The notes beneath the pieces were generated by a model that was not told the origin of the DNA, made no database searches, and worked only from the letters and a program-made list of their open reading frames with translations. Of a DNA stretch of 64,000 nucleotides, positions 12,368 to 22,955 are shown piece by piece. Both the position numbers and the translations under genes were made by a program. The stretch's first letter is position 1, and each line of letters begins with the position of its first letter. The stretch is from assembly GCF_002105155.1 (NCBI RefSeq), contig NW_019029003.1:310001-374000 (forward strand), given 5' to 3'. The DNA is from Lobosporangium transversale (taxonomy: Eukaryota > Mortierellomycota > Mortierellomycetes > Mortierellales > Mortierellaceae).

Positions 12368-13737
12368 ATGAGCTTTAGAGGAGGTCGTGGTGGTGGAGCC
12401 CCAAGAGGTATATATTATTTAAATATCTACTCCAGTTTTTACCAGAAGACAAATAAGACTGGATGTGATTCCATTCATTATATTTACCTCCCGTCCATTG
12501 TGGGCCTATGTATTGATACGATTCGATCTTCTCATCCATGTATTTTTATTTTAGGCCGTGGCGGTAGTGCCCGTGGTGGTGGACGTGGTGGATTTGGTGG
12601 TGGTGCCCCTTCTTTCGGACCACCAGAATCTGTACTTGGTAAATGTCCTCTCATCTTTATATTGTCTTTTTTATTTTTATTTTTATTTTTATTTTTTTGT
12701 TCAATTAATCTCTCAATGGAGTAATACAAAATCTCTCGAACTTTGGACCTATCCAACAAATCATGGATCAATTGCACTCCAGGAAAGAGAAAATAATAAG
12801 ATATCAAGCCAATACATTTGTCATTGGACGGATGGGTCATGAAAATCAAACTACAACCGTCTCTCGACAAGTTCCTAGCGAACATGGTGGCCCTATTACT
12901 TTTCTCATGGATAGACATGCATGACAACAGAAATCGGACTATATCGCTTTTCATACGCTGTGGTCCGAACAAGGAGCATTAGACTTGGCAAAAAAGGGAT
13001 AATCTCTTTCTCTTCTCATTCTCATTCTATTTTCATTTTTATCTATTTATTTTTTCTATTCATTAAAGAAATGGGTCAGTTCACGCACGCTTGCGAAGGA
13101 GAAATGGTCTGTAAATCGACCAACTCTAAGATCCCATATTTCAATGCCCCCATCTACCTTGAAAACAAGAGCCAGATCGGAAAGGTCGACGAGATTCTCG
13201 GTCCTATGAACGAACTCTATTTTACAATCAAGCTTCAGGATGGCATGGTTGCAACCTCTTTCAAGCCCAATGACAAAGTCTTCATCGCCCCTGATAAGCT
13301 CTTACCTTTGGAGCGCTTCTTGCCCAAACCCAAGGCCGTCGGAAAAGGTATGTCGCTAAAAAAAAAAAAGAATTATATTACTGTTACTATTACTATAAAA
13401 ATATATTCTGATCCTTCATACCTTTGCTTCATGATTCATTCGATAGTTGCTAAGCGTGGAGGCATGCAAGGCATGAACGCTGCACGTGGTGGACGTGGCG
13501 CAGCCCGCGGTGGTGGTAAGTTGAGCCGCTTAAAATTTTATTACAAGTATTCTATATTTGAGACGCTTGTTGATTGCTTTTTCTTTTTATTTTCTTCTAG
13601 CTCGTGGTGGTCGTGGTGCTCCACGTGGTGCTCCTCGCGGTCGTGGTGGTTTTAGCCGTGGTGGCGGTGGCGGTGGTGCCCCTCGCGGTCGTGGCGGCTT
13701 CAGCCGTGGTGGCGGTGGCGGTCGTGGCCGCGGATAA
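12368..13737 (+). CDS. GAR1: H/ACA snoRNP protein Gar1, 5 exons
   Basis: Exons 12368-12407, 12555-12638, 13069-13347, 13447-13515 and 13601-13737 join in frame to about 202 residues. Gar1 is a core protein of H/ACA ribonucleoproteins that pseudouridylate rRNA and snRNA in the nucleolus. The central domain is intact ([53 protein letters not shown]) and is flanked by RGG/GGR boxes, as in other Gar1 proteins. All four introns are phase 1 and split codons starting with G, so each internal exon can be gained or lost without a shift. Intron 2 (12639-13068, 430 nt) is clearly longer than other introns nearby. The last exon contains an internal duplication of the [10 protein letters not shown] segment. 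Confidence 0.96.
12639..13068 (+). other. Unusually long GAR1 intron 2
   Basis: This 430-nt intron starts with a (TTTTTA)n-like T-rich stretch. It then has about 300 nt of non-repetitive sequence before the TTAAAG acceptor. Most introns in this window are under 170 nt. The middle has a small perfect stem, TTGGA/TCCAA, near 12745-12760. I could not define convincing C/D or H/ACA boxes, so a hosted snoRNA is only a possibility. Confidence 0.4.
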
Positions 13738-13849
13738 ATATCCAGCTTTATGAGTTTGTGTGGAGATCTAGGGTATTATCGAAGTATAAAGATATTTGCA
13801 TATTGTTTTCATTTTTCACTATTTTATTGAGCTTGGTATTAAACATATT

Positions 13850-13884
<35 letters not shown>

Positions 13885-14062
13885 GGTTTCGAAGAGGGGA
13901 GGAAATGAAGGGTAACAACAAGAATAATAGCGATAACAAAAAGAAAAAAGACAATTGAAAATGTTATAAATACATGAGAAGAAGGAGTATGGAGTATGAA
14001 ACTAAAAGGGAAAAAAAACCAAAAAAGAAATACAACTCCTATTTAAGCAAATCGCCAAATCT

Positions 14063-15692
14063 TCAGATATTAGCAAGTGTAAAAACAGTGCCAACAGAAC
14101 CAACCACGACGCCTGCAAGTGCTGCTACAACTATAGCACGCTTATTACTAGGACTAACTGGTGGATCCTGAGGATCAATTAAAGCTCGCTTCCTCTTTCC
14201 TGTGGACACTGTTGTAGTTTGTGATTCGTGCTCTAGTGTGAAAGAAGTATTCATGATCTAAAAAGAAGTATAAAAAAAAATGTGAGTCGTCTAATTCATA
14301 ATACATATTTCATCTACGGGAACATGTGCATGAGTATGGCACTTTCTCTCCAAGCTTACCTCTGCTGGTATGGTGGTGAAAGTTGATGTAGTTGTGGTCG
14401 CCTCAATAATTTCCATGCGTTCGCGCTGAATTGATTCACACTGAACGTCTTCATCAGGTTTCAGGTCAGGCTCTAGTTCACATTCCTCCTTGCCTAACAC
14501 AGGTGAACCATCAGCATTGTCTTCATCTTCAACCGTGCCTATCTTATCAGAACCACCGCAACTGAATTCCGTATCAAATTCATTCACGACAGTATTCTCG
14601 TGAATAGTGTCGTCTCCATTTTGCAAAACGCTATTGCACATGTCGGAATACTCTGTGCTGCTACTGCTACTACCATCAATACCATTGGTGTCAAGGGGTG
14701 TAGTTGCTGCCGAAACTTCACTACTGAACTCTCCAAAATCCATTTCACTAATTCCGTTCATAACGTTGCTCTTGATTCGGATTATCAAATTCAATGGTCG
14801 ATATGGAATCTCCTTTCGAACTACATCACGTCCTAGTCTTACATGGTCATTGTCTTGCAAGACTCGACTTTGGATCCTTTCCTCGTTCACAAATGTTCCA
14901 TGTGTCGATCCTCTATCTTCCAGGATCAGCTGGCCATCTACCTCATACACAACAGCGTGTACTTTACTGATGACTTGATTAGGGAACAACCCATCATCAG
15001 ATCCATTCTCTGCTTGCGCAGATCTTCGTTTATCCTGAGCCAACACTTGTTGTACTCGAGCCAGACGACTGACACCAGACGAAGGGGCTCGCCCAAGTAC
15101 CAATTGCGAATTGGGTTTAAAACAAAATTTACGAGCCAAAGGCAGAGTCTCTAAAGGAGCTTGTTCCAGAATCTCGAAATAGACAGCCACTTCTTGGTCG
15201 TCCAAACCTGCATTTTTTTTTTTTTTTTTTTTTTTTTTTGGAAACACAAATATATGTACATCTTATATTAATAAACCTTATTGATAAAGCGCATGTTACC
15301 TCGAACACACACTTGTCTTGTTGTTATGAGTAGCCTTAGAGAAGCTTACTTTGAGAAAGTATCTCGTCATCGGGAGTAGCAAGCCAGACGATATCCTCTT
15401 CCTCTTCTCCTTCTTCTTCTCCTTCTTCTTCTTCTTCTTCTACTTCTCCTTCATCCTCTTCCTTTCCTTTCACTCCTGCTTTTTTTTCTTCTTCCTCTTC
15501 ATCCATTTCCTTGAGCCTGCTGGCTGCGCCCTGTTCAGATGTGGTATTATTCAGGTTTATCACTAAAGGCTCATTAAGCAGGTGTGAGAATCTAGAAGGA
15601 ATAGGAGCTGCGCCAGACAGACTTTCTGGCCATCGTAAGTGACTGCTACGCTCTTGAGCAGAGTTGGTCGGAGTTGTGGGTTGCAAAAACAT
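14063..15692 (-). CDS. FHA-domain protein with C-terminal transmembrane anchor, 3 exons
   Basis: Exons 15692-15350, about 15207-14360 and 14257-14063 join in frame to 461 residues. An acidic, Glu-rich stretch (residues 62-100) precedes an FHA phosphothreonine-binding domain at about 150-245 with the expected residues: GR at 153-154, S195/H198 in ISKVHAVV and the GSTHGTFVN loop. Residues 260-395 are Ser/Thr/Asp-rich and probably disordered. The last 24 residues (AIVVAALAGVVVGSVG and on) are a single hydrophobic helix behind the basic cluster GKRKR, i.e. a tail anchor. FHA plus tail anchor is seen in SLMAP and yeast Far9/Far10 of the STRIPAK complex, but those have long coiled coils that are absent here, so no assignment is made. 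The ATG at 15692 was chosen; the frame stays open upstream to 15890 but the extra part looks like 5' UTR. Confidence 0.85.
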
Positions 15693-16224
15693 GGCTGAAG
15701 TCAAGAGAATAAAAAGTGAGACAAGTCCTTTTGAGGTGTTATAAACAAGGTGTGTTGAGATGAAGCGAGCTGGGTCTTTTGGAATGGAAAACAAATGTAA
15801 AAAGTCAATGGTAGATGAAGTAAGGAAAAGAGGGTGTGAGGGAAAGGACCTGAGAGGTCTAAGGGATGTGAGTGACAGAGGGAAATTCACAAGTGAGCAA
15901 GCAAGTAGGGCTAAGAGTAATAGAGCTAATTGTAGAAGGGAAAAAAGTGAGCCGCATAATCACCTCAACCTTTTTTAAACGCGTCCTTAAACTTTGTGGC
16001 AGAAACCTCTCCACTCAATGCAGACACAAAAATGCAATTGCAATAATGCTTTTTAACTATTTTTTTTTTTTTTCCTCCTTTTCACAATGCTGGATAAATT
16101 GGATTCCACTGTCCTAAACAGCAAGTGTGGGTCGCCTAAATGCATAGATTGTTTCGACATCAGTGGCGACGTTTGGCGTTGTAACGAAAAACATATTTCA
16201 AACAAGTCATCGTCATCCGATATA

Positions 16225-16511
16225 TCATCCATTCCTTGTTATATTCCCTGTTATCAGTTCACATGCAGCAACTTTTATTTCTGCTACTACTTCTTTCCAA
16301 GCCTGTGTCTGTAAAACAATAATAAAGTGTTCACTACCATTTTTCTTTTTGCCTTTTTTGTCGGTGAAAGAACTTGACACTGCACCACCTTGGTAAAATC
16401 GTGGTTACATCCGGCTTTGATGGCCATGGTTAATTTAAGTATAGTTTGTGGACGCCCCATTTTCTTCATTTTAGCCGTTAAATACAACTGGAAAACAGAT
16501 TCATAGAACAT
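16225..16511 (-). CDS. Possible small gene (about 68 residues, 2 exons), function unknown
   Basis: An ATG at 16511 opens a 41-codon stretch ending in HDFTK at 16389. From there a GTGGTG donor could join in phase 0 to an exon starting at 16308 after TTTTACAG (TQAWKEVVAEIKVAACELITG) and stopping at TGA 16227-16225. The composition is protein-like and amphipathic. In the next frame, just downstream (about 16220-16060), an acidic segment begins MDDISDDDDLFEICF, so the locus may be a frame-broken remnant. The product resembles no family I can name; the pattern with a conserved Trp is vaguely like Myb/SANT-type helices. Support is weak. Confidence 0.28.
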
Positions 16512-16880
16512 TTACATGTGAGTAATTGAAGCATCTTAGCCATGCGATCTAATAACACAGTCTCATCCTCTTTACTTTTTTTTTTTTTGACGCCCTCAAA
16601 ATCACAATAGGGCAAAAGGACAGAACTGAACTCAAAAGAAAAATGGACAACTTCGTTTTTTTTTTTTTTTTTTTTTTTTTTTTGTTCAATAAGTAAGATG
16701 AATAGGATACTTCAAATAAATAAAAATAGATAAAGTAAAATGAAGGAGCTCTTAAGATGGTAGGAATGACGGTATGATCATCTCAAAAGTATAAATGAAT
16801 TAGTCATAAAAACCCTGGGGGATATAGGATACTATGCAAAAAAAAAAAAGAGAAAAGAGAACACCAAATACACAAGCTAC
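16512..16880. other. 3' flank of the mucin-like gene
   Basis: About 370 bp with no gene. It contains a T run of about 26 bp near 16658-16683 and otherwise A/T-rich sequence that would include the 3' UTR of the mucin-like gene on the minus strand. Confidence 0.45.
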
Positions 16881-19712
16881 TTAGATGTAGTGAATACTGC
16901 CTTGTTGACTGTGGGGTGAACCAGTTCCACCAGAAGGTGTAGGCATGGATCCACTTGCTGTGCCGAACGGACCGCCGCTTCCACCGCCACCTGCACTCCC
17001 AGCAGCTCCACTTCCACCGCTAGCACCATAGCTAGAAGAGATCTCACGTCCGTCTGAACTTGATTCATGGTAACCATCGTGAGCATGAACACCTGCCAAA
17101 CCAGAGGAAGCGCCAATTGCAGCACTCGTGCCAAAGGCCATAGGTCCAGAGTGAAGATTGAGATTGGAGCGGTTAGCAGGATGTTCCATCATCTCAGGTG
17201 CGACGACAATGTGGCCAGCCACAGGTGCACCACCAGGCAAGTTACGCACTGAACCGTACGAGCCATGAGATCCAGAACCTTCGGGTTGACGAGAGCTGTA
17301 TAAATGTCCAAGATCGCCGCCTGCTCCAGCTGCGCCTGCTCCAGAGGCAGCGCGTGACACAAACCGGCTGTTAGGGTTTTGGAGGCGACGCGATTGACGT
17401 CTAAACATGATAAAGAACACACCCGCAATCAACGCAAGAGCTGCCAAACTTCCCACAACCACGCCGACTGTGGCTCCTTGACTCAATCCATTCTTAGATA
17501 CGCCTGAGCCGTCAAGACCATTGCCACCATCACCGGCATTGGGGCCAGGAAGGTTTGTGTCACGTCCGATAGGAACGATCGTGCCACTGATCATCGTCAC
17601 TGACTCGGTAGTTTGGGTGAGAATAGGCTGGGTTTCGCTTGCCACTGTTGTAGGGATCACGACCGTGTCCGTGGTGGGAATAACAATGTTTGAAGTGGGG
17701 GTCAAAGAAGGCTCAATAGTGGCTGTTGTTACTGGGACTTCTGAGGAGGAAGATGGGCTCACTGGCTCCGTCGTGACCGGCACTTCCGTGCTCGAAACTG
17801 GAGCAGAGGTTTCTGTAGCTGTAACAGGAGCTGATGTCTCTGTAACAGGAGCTGATGTCTCTGTAACAGGAGCTGATGTCTCTGTAGCTGTGACAGGAGC
17901 TGATGTCTCTGTAGCTGTGACGGGTGCGGAGGTCTCTGTGGCCGTGACAGGAGCGGAAGTCTCTGTAGCTGTGACAGGAGCAGAAGTCTCTGTAGCTGTG
18001 ACAGGAGCAGAAGTCTCTGTGGCCGTGACAGGAGCAGAAGTCTCTGTAGCTGTGACAGGGGCCGATGTCTCTGTGATCGTGACAGGAGCCGATGTCTCTG
18101 TAGCTGTGACAGGAGCAGAAGTCTCTGTGGCCGTGACAGGCGCGGAGGTCTCCGTAACAGGAGCTGATGTCTCTGTAGCTGTGACAGGAGCAGAAGTCTC
18201 TGTGACCGTGACAGGAGCGGAAGTCTCTGTAGCTGTGACAGGGGCCGATGTCTCTGTGATCGTGACAGGAGCCGATGTCTCTGTAGCTGTGACAGGAGCA
18301 GAAGTCTCTGTGGCCGTGACAGGCGCGGAGGTCTCCGTAACAGGAGCTGATGTCTCTGTAGCTGTGACAGGAGCAGAAGTCTCTGTGACCGTGACAGGAG
18401 CGGAAGTCTCTGTAGCTGTGACAGAAGCTGATGTCTCTGTGGCCGTGACAGGAGCGGAAGTCTCTGTAACCGTGACAGGAGCTGATGTCGCTGTAACCGT
18501 GGCAGGAGCTGATGTCGCTGTAACCGTGGCAGGAGCTGATGTCGCTGTAACCGTGGCAGGAGCTGATGTCTCTGTAGTGGCAGTAATAGGAACGGAAGTT
18601 TCTGTAGCTGTGATGGAGACCGATGTCTCCGTAACCGTAACAGAGGCAGAGGTTTCTGTTACTGTAACAGGAACCGATGTCTCCGTAGTGGCAGTAATGC
18701 CTGTAGAAACAGAAGAGCTTGGAGATTCCGAAAGTGTAACAGTGGGACTTGGTGTAATAGTTGGTGTGACAATAGGGCTCGACATTTCCGTAGATGTGGC
18801 TGTGATCGTGCTAGTATCCGTCACCATAGATGTGCTCGTAATATTGTCAGTAGAAGTGATTGTGCTGACTGAGGAAGTAGGAGTTTCGACCGTGGTTGTA
18901 GTGAAAGGAGCGCTAGATGAGGTCGTCATGGGGATTGTCGTCGTCGTTGTGGTTGTCGTCGTTGTGGTTGTCGTCGTCGTGGTTGTCGTAGATGACGAGG
19001 CTGGGTTTTTAGTCGTATTGTCTCCATTGCCAGGATCGGGGTTCTCATCGCCTGGCTCTGTTCCTTCATTGTCAGGTTCGGTTCCTATATCAATTTCGGT
19101 TCCCCCTTTGTCAGGTTCGGTTTCTCCTTTCTCAGGATCAGTTTCCCCTTTGTCAGGCTTGGTTTCTTCTTTATCAGGCTTGGTTTCCTCTTTATCAGGC
19201 TTGGTTTCTTTATCAGGTTTAGTTTCCTCTTTGCCAGGGTTATTTTTTTCTTTACCGGATTCAGTTTCCTCTTTACCAGGGTCAGTTTCTTCTTTGCCAG
19301 GTTCAGTTTCTTCTTTGTCGGGTTTGTTTCTCCCCTTTTCAGGTTCAGTATCACCATTGTCAGGACTGGGATCGGCGTTAGGATCCTCATTGTCTTCCAC
19401 GGCCATCACACCAACACCTCCTTCACTTGGATCAGCATTTTTGACATGATGTTGCCGCTCCTGCCGCTGCTGCCGTAGGACATGGCCAGGAACGGTTACA
19501 ACGCGGGTGGTGGTTGAGGGAGAGGCGGGAGCAGTCATGGATGGAGCTTCGGTCAAAGTACGGGGAGTATCATTTGAATGGCCTTTGCGATGAGGGACAG
19601 CCTCTGTCTTTGTAGGTACGGGCTTGTTTGCCTCAAGTGAGGCAGAGTGCTCTGCACGGCGCCTGACTGCGCCAGGTGCTCTATGTCTGAAATAAAAACC
19701 TGGAAGAGACAT
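16881..19712 (-). CDS. Mucin-like Ser/Thr-rich single-pass membrane protein
   Basis: One uninterrupted frame of 943 residues ends at TAA. Residues about 125-215 are degenerate hexapeptides of the type KPDKEE/EPGKEE. An 18-Thr run follows near residue 245. About 370 residues of Ser/Thr-rich sequence come next, dominated by 9- and 6-residue repeats (TSAPVTATE, TSAPVTE), a dense O-glycosylation substrate. A single transmembrane helix lies at about 747-769 (VGVVVGSLAALALIAGVFF) with the stop-transfer sequence RRQSRR. The Gly/Ser-rich cytosolic tail of about 170 residues ends SIHYI. The layout is that of cell-surface mucins or wall sensors (Msb2/Mid2-like in plan, not in sequence). No signal peptide follows the ATG at 19712; a hydrophobic segment MLSSLPLILTVMCLSLSIYS lies just upstream (from 19810) in another frame, so a spliced first exon may be missing. 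Confidence 0.8.
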   Translation of the reverse strand: MSLPGFYFRHRAPGAVRRRAEHSASLEANKPVPTKTEAVPHRKGHSNDTPRTLTEAPSMTAPASPSTTTRVVTVPGHVLRQQRQERQHHVKNADPSEGGVGVMAVEDNEDPNADPSPDNGDTEPEKGRNKPDKEETEPGKEETDPGKEETESGKEKNNPGKEETKPDKETKPDKEETKPDKEETKPDKGETDPEKGETEPDKGGTEIDIGTEPDNEGTEPGDENPDPGNGDNTTKNPASSSTTTTTTTTTTTTTTTTTTIPMTTSSSAPFTTTTVETPTSSVSTITSTDNITSTSMVTDTSTITATSTEMSSPIVTPTITPSPTVTLSESPSSSVSTGITATTETSVPVTVTETSASVTVTETSVSITATETSVPITATTETSAPATVTATSAPATVTATSAPATVTATSAPVTVTETSAPVTATETSASVTATETSAPVTVTETSAPVTATETSAPVTETSAPVTATETSAPVTATETSAPVTITETSAPVTATETSAPVTVTETSAPVTATETSAPVTETSAPVTATETSAPVTATETSAPVTITETSAPVTATETSAPVTATETSAPVTATETSAPVTATETSAPVTATETSAPVTATETSAPVTATETSAPVTETSAPVTETSAPVTATETSAPVSSTEVPVTTEPVSPSSSSEVPVTTATIEPSLTPTSNIVIPTTDTVVIPTTVASETQPILTQTTESVTMISGTIVPIGRDTNLPGPNAGDGGNGLDGSGVSKNGLSQGATVGVVVGSLAALALIAGVFFIMFRRQSRRLQNPNSRFVSRAASGAGAAGAGGDLGHLYSSRQPEGSGSHGSYGSVRNLPGGAPVAGHIVVAPEMMEHPANRSNLNLHSGPMAFGTSAAIGASSGLAGVHAHDGYHESSSDGREISSSYGASGGSGAAGSAGGGGSGGPFGTASGSMPTPSGGTGSPHSQQGSIHYI
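18058..18423 (-). repeat. Perfect 183-bp tandem duplication within the mucin repeats
   Basis: Bases 18058-18240 and 18241-18423 read as identical by eye, including rare variants of the short repeat (ATC in the Ile-containing unit, GGCGCGGAGGTCTCC, and the 6-residue unit TSAPVTE). Each copy encodes 61 residues. The unit is a higher-order repeat built from several 27-nt and 18-nt units, and its length keeps the frame. Confidence 0.85.
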
Positions 19713-20837
19713 TGTGTACAGTCTCGTATTTTGTTATCTATGTAATCTGTAGAATAGATGGATAAAGATAAACACATTACTGTCAGAATTAGTGGCAATG
19801 AAGACAACATGTCAAAGAAGGAAGTCGTTGCATCTGCGGCAACTGTCTTTTTTTTTTTTCCTCGTTCATAAAAAAAAAGGGGAGAAAATTCAGGAACAAA
19901 GTCTTGAAATGAATTAATAAAAGAAAGACTAGCCTGTTTGAGATCCATTAAAAGTTTAACGATGTGTGCCTGAAAATTACAGCATTCAAATTTTATATAC
20001 AAGCATGATCGTAGATAATAATAATAATAAAATAAAAAAGGGCGGAAATTGATAGAAAAATAAATACTCTCAGGCAGGCATCATGCTTTGTGTTTGAGTT
20101 TGTGTTTGTGAAAATAAGGGCCAGAGTAAAGGGCTGAAGAGAGTGCGTATAAAAATGTGAACGATAAAAATAACAAATGGTAATTAAATTGACAAGGGCT
20201 AATAATAACAACCACACTAATCCAAGAAACAAATGATTAGATTACAAACAAAATATAATACACCTTCCCATTTGGAGACAACATTGACAATTTGCATGAA
20301 CATGAACATGAATAATGGATGAGAAAGAGCGAGGACAGGAGAAGAAAAGAGAGAGAAAGAGAAAGTGTGTGTGTGTGGAGTGGAATGAGTCAGATCTTGT
20401 TGCTTTTTTTACCTTCTCCAGTATGTGGAGGGAGAATGGGTGAGAGATAAAAAGACAGAGAGAAAAGATGGGGGGAAAGAAGAGAGAGAAAGAATGATGG
20501 TGCAGGCCGTGAACAAGGGCGAGGGCGAGGGCGAAGGAAGAAGGGCAAAGGAATGCAGGTACAGGTAGTGTAAATGTACGAAGGTTTGTATAAGGTATGG
20601 AGCCAAGCTGGGTGGTCGTTGTAGGAATTAAAATCGTAAAAAGAAAGTAAAGAGGCTGGGCTTCTGAATGAAGGTGGACGAAGTGGATAGATGGAATGAG
20701 GAGACGGAGAGAATGTAAGAATGAGAGATGGAGTAGATGACGCGGATGGTGGAGGAGAGAAGTAGAAAGGGAGGATGGACGTGAGAAAGAAGGAAGGGAA
20801 GGGAAGGAGAGCGTGAAAGAAGGCCACAGCACAGGAA

Positions 20838-20871
<34 letters not shown>

Positions 20872-22157
20872 AAAGAAAAAAGAAAAGAGAAAAAGAGATG
20901 GATAGCAGGGGCATTGAGCACAGCATAGCAAGTGGATGGGCGCGCTTTCTTAATCACCCAATCTGTTCATCCCAAACTTCAAAGTACCCAATTGTTTGTT
21001 TTGAATTCTATTTGTTCCATGTTGAAAATGTTGCATGTTCAATGTTACATTGCTTTTGCTTTCTAATTATTTCACCGCCACTCCTCAACTCCTCTGCAAA
21101 TGTATGTCTTCTTTCTTCCTCTTTCTCCCTTTCTTTCTTCTTTCTGTAGGCACATGTATAATGAATTCGACTTTACTCACCTACAGCCAGCTTTGAGTTA
21201 AAGACAAGGAAAGATAGGCGCACGCATTTCATTCTCATCACCCACCCACATTCACACACTACTCTGCATGATTTGCATCTACTGCTTCGTGTACAAAAGA
21301 AAAAGAGCACAAAAAAAAAAAAAAAAAAAAGAGCAGTTTACAAAAACAAAGAGAGCCTGCAAAGTATCAAAAAAAAAATTTTTTTCCATTCTTCCGCCAG
21401 TCTGTTCCAAACAGGATAAAATACTCACGAGCAAAGGCGTATCACCCTATTGAGCCTGGCCAATATCACTGACGCATCCTTGCATCCTTCCTGGTTGGTC
21501 TTTTTTATCTACTGTATCAACAAGTGTCGTCTTCTGTTTTGATTTGTACCCCCATTCAAAGGAATGCGGCGAGGATACACTGGATAAAAAATGACGATGG
21601 CTCATTAATTGGAAAGAGAAAACCTAGACCTACAAATTAATATTCGGATCTCTAATGTATAACTTCATCTCTCAATCTAACCGTCGTGACACACGCGTAT
21701 TCTCTTTTATTTTTATTTTACTATCATTATTATATATCTGTATAAATATACTTGTATATACCATTTTGAAAATGAGGTTGGAAAACCACAGTCAAACTTA
21801 AAGGCTCATTCTTATTCTTATTGGTCTGTTTGAACTGTTCGTCCAATCCTTCACGCACAGCCAAGCATGTTCTTATTATCTCATGTTTATTCATCCTCCT
21901 TTCAGTTCTGCTAGTTTTGCCATAAACTTCTGCGACAATCCCAATTCTATGGATTAGTACTGATAAAACTGACTTGATTGTCAAGTACTCACATAAAATA
22001 CTCATCATTAATAAAGAAATCGACTTTTAACAAACAGGGTAACTAATATAATTGTAGACTAAAAAAAAAAAAAAAAAAAAAGGATTCCGAACGCTGACAA
22101 CTGTTTTGCAAAGTAGAAGAGGGGCACTAAAGAGCCAGAGGCCAGCCAAGGTGGCTC
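19713..22157. other. 2.4-kb intergenic region without a recognised gene
   Basis: The part next to the mucin-like gene is its presumed promoter/5' UTR. Purine-rich DNA (GGGAGAAAG-like on the + strand) fills about 20330-20880 and produces a long minus-strand frame rich in Ser, Phe, Leu and Pro that I do not regard as a gene. An A31 run lies at 20839-20869, a (GT)6-like stretch near 20370, an A20-type run at 21310-21330 and an A20 run near 22062-22081. Nothing else was recognised. Confidence 0.5.
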
Positions 22158-22924
22158 CTATGTGAGATTCATACGACTCACACGCTCCTCCATTTCATCG
22201 ATATCAAAGTCTGTACTAGGCTTATTCGATACACCACGGGTCGTATAGTATCCACTCTTGTACCCATGTTCCTCATCATCAAACTCATCTTCATGTTCTT
22301 CATCGTGGTCGTCCGTACCATACTCATCGCGTGGAGGTCGATTGCCAGAATGGCCCCCTTGCTGACGTTCTCCGAAGAATGGTCCAAATCCATCGTTATC
22401 CGGTCCAAATTCAAAGAAATTATCCAGAATTGTCTCCACTCGCTTCTTAACAGATGGACCAAGCGGCGCCATAACCGATGATGGTTTGGGACTACCATCT
22501 GGTGCAAATCGAAGGTGTTGCAATGGACGGGGCGTCAGTTTGAGATTATCGAGATGTCGCAGATGAAATTCTGCTGGTGTTTGACTTGATAGCTTAAGTA
22601 GCTCTAGCAGAATCGTCCCGCCCTCACAATCATTTACCCAAATCTTCATAAATTGTTCCTTAGGATAATGTTCATTGCACCTTAAAACGTTGAATATGAT
22701 GTCCAGCAACTTCGTCAAGAGAGCAGAGTGTCGTAGGCCAACAGCTGGAAGGATATAGTTTGCTTTGCGAGCCGGACGAGGATCGATCAACTGAGCAATA
22801 GATGGAAGCAGATCAAGGCGATAGACAAGATGCCTATGATGACATTTAAGATATACCATGCCGTTGTTAATGCTCCACAATTTCCAACAGAAAAGTTTAG
22901 CAATAAGCTCCTCGTAGTATGCGC

Positions 22925-22955
<31 letters not shown>

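Noticed and set aside
15693-15890. Upstream extension of the FHA gene with hydrophobic N-terminus
   Set aside because: The extension is Ser/Leu/Phe-rich and typical of translated CT-rich 5' UTR; the ATG at 15692 gives a normal start.
17521-19449. 642-residue open frame on the + strand opposite the mucin-like gene
   Set aside because: It is the mirror of the repeat codons (ACA/GCT-type units give Val/Thr/Asp repeats on the other strand). The minus-strand frame has a membrane helix, stop-transfer and tail, so it is the real one.
20242-20931. Long minus-strand frames rich in Ser, Phe, Leu, Pro and His
   Set aside because: They arise from a purine-rich tract and an A31 run; no family resemblance, and several frames overlap in the same low-complexity DNA.
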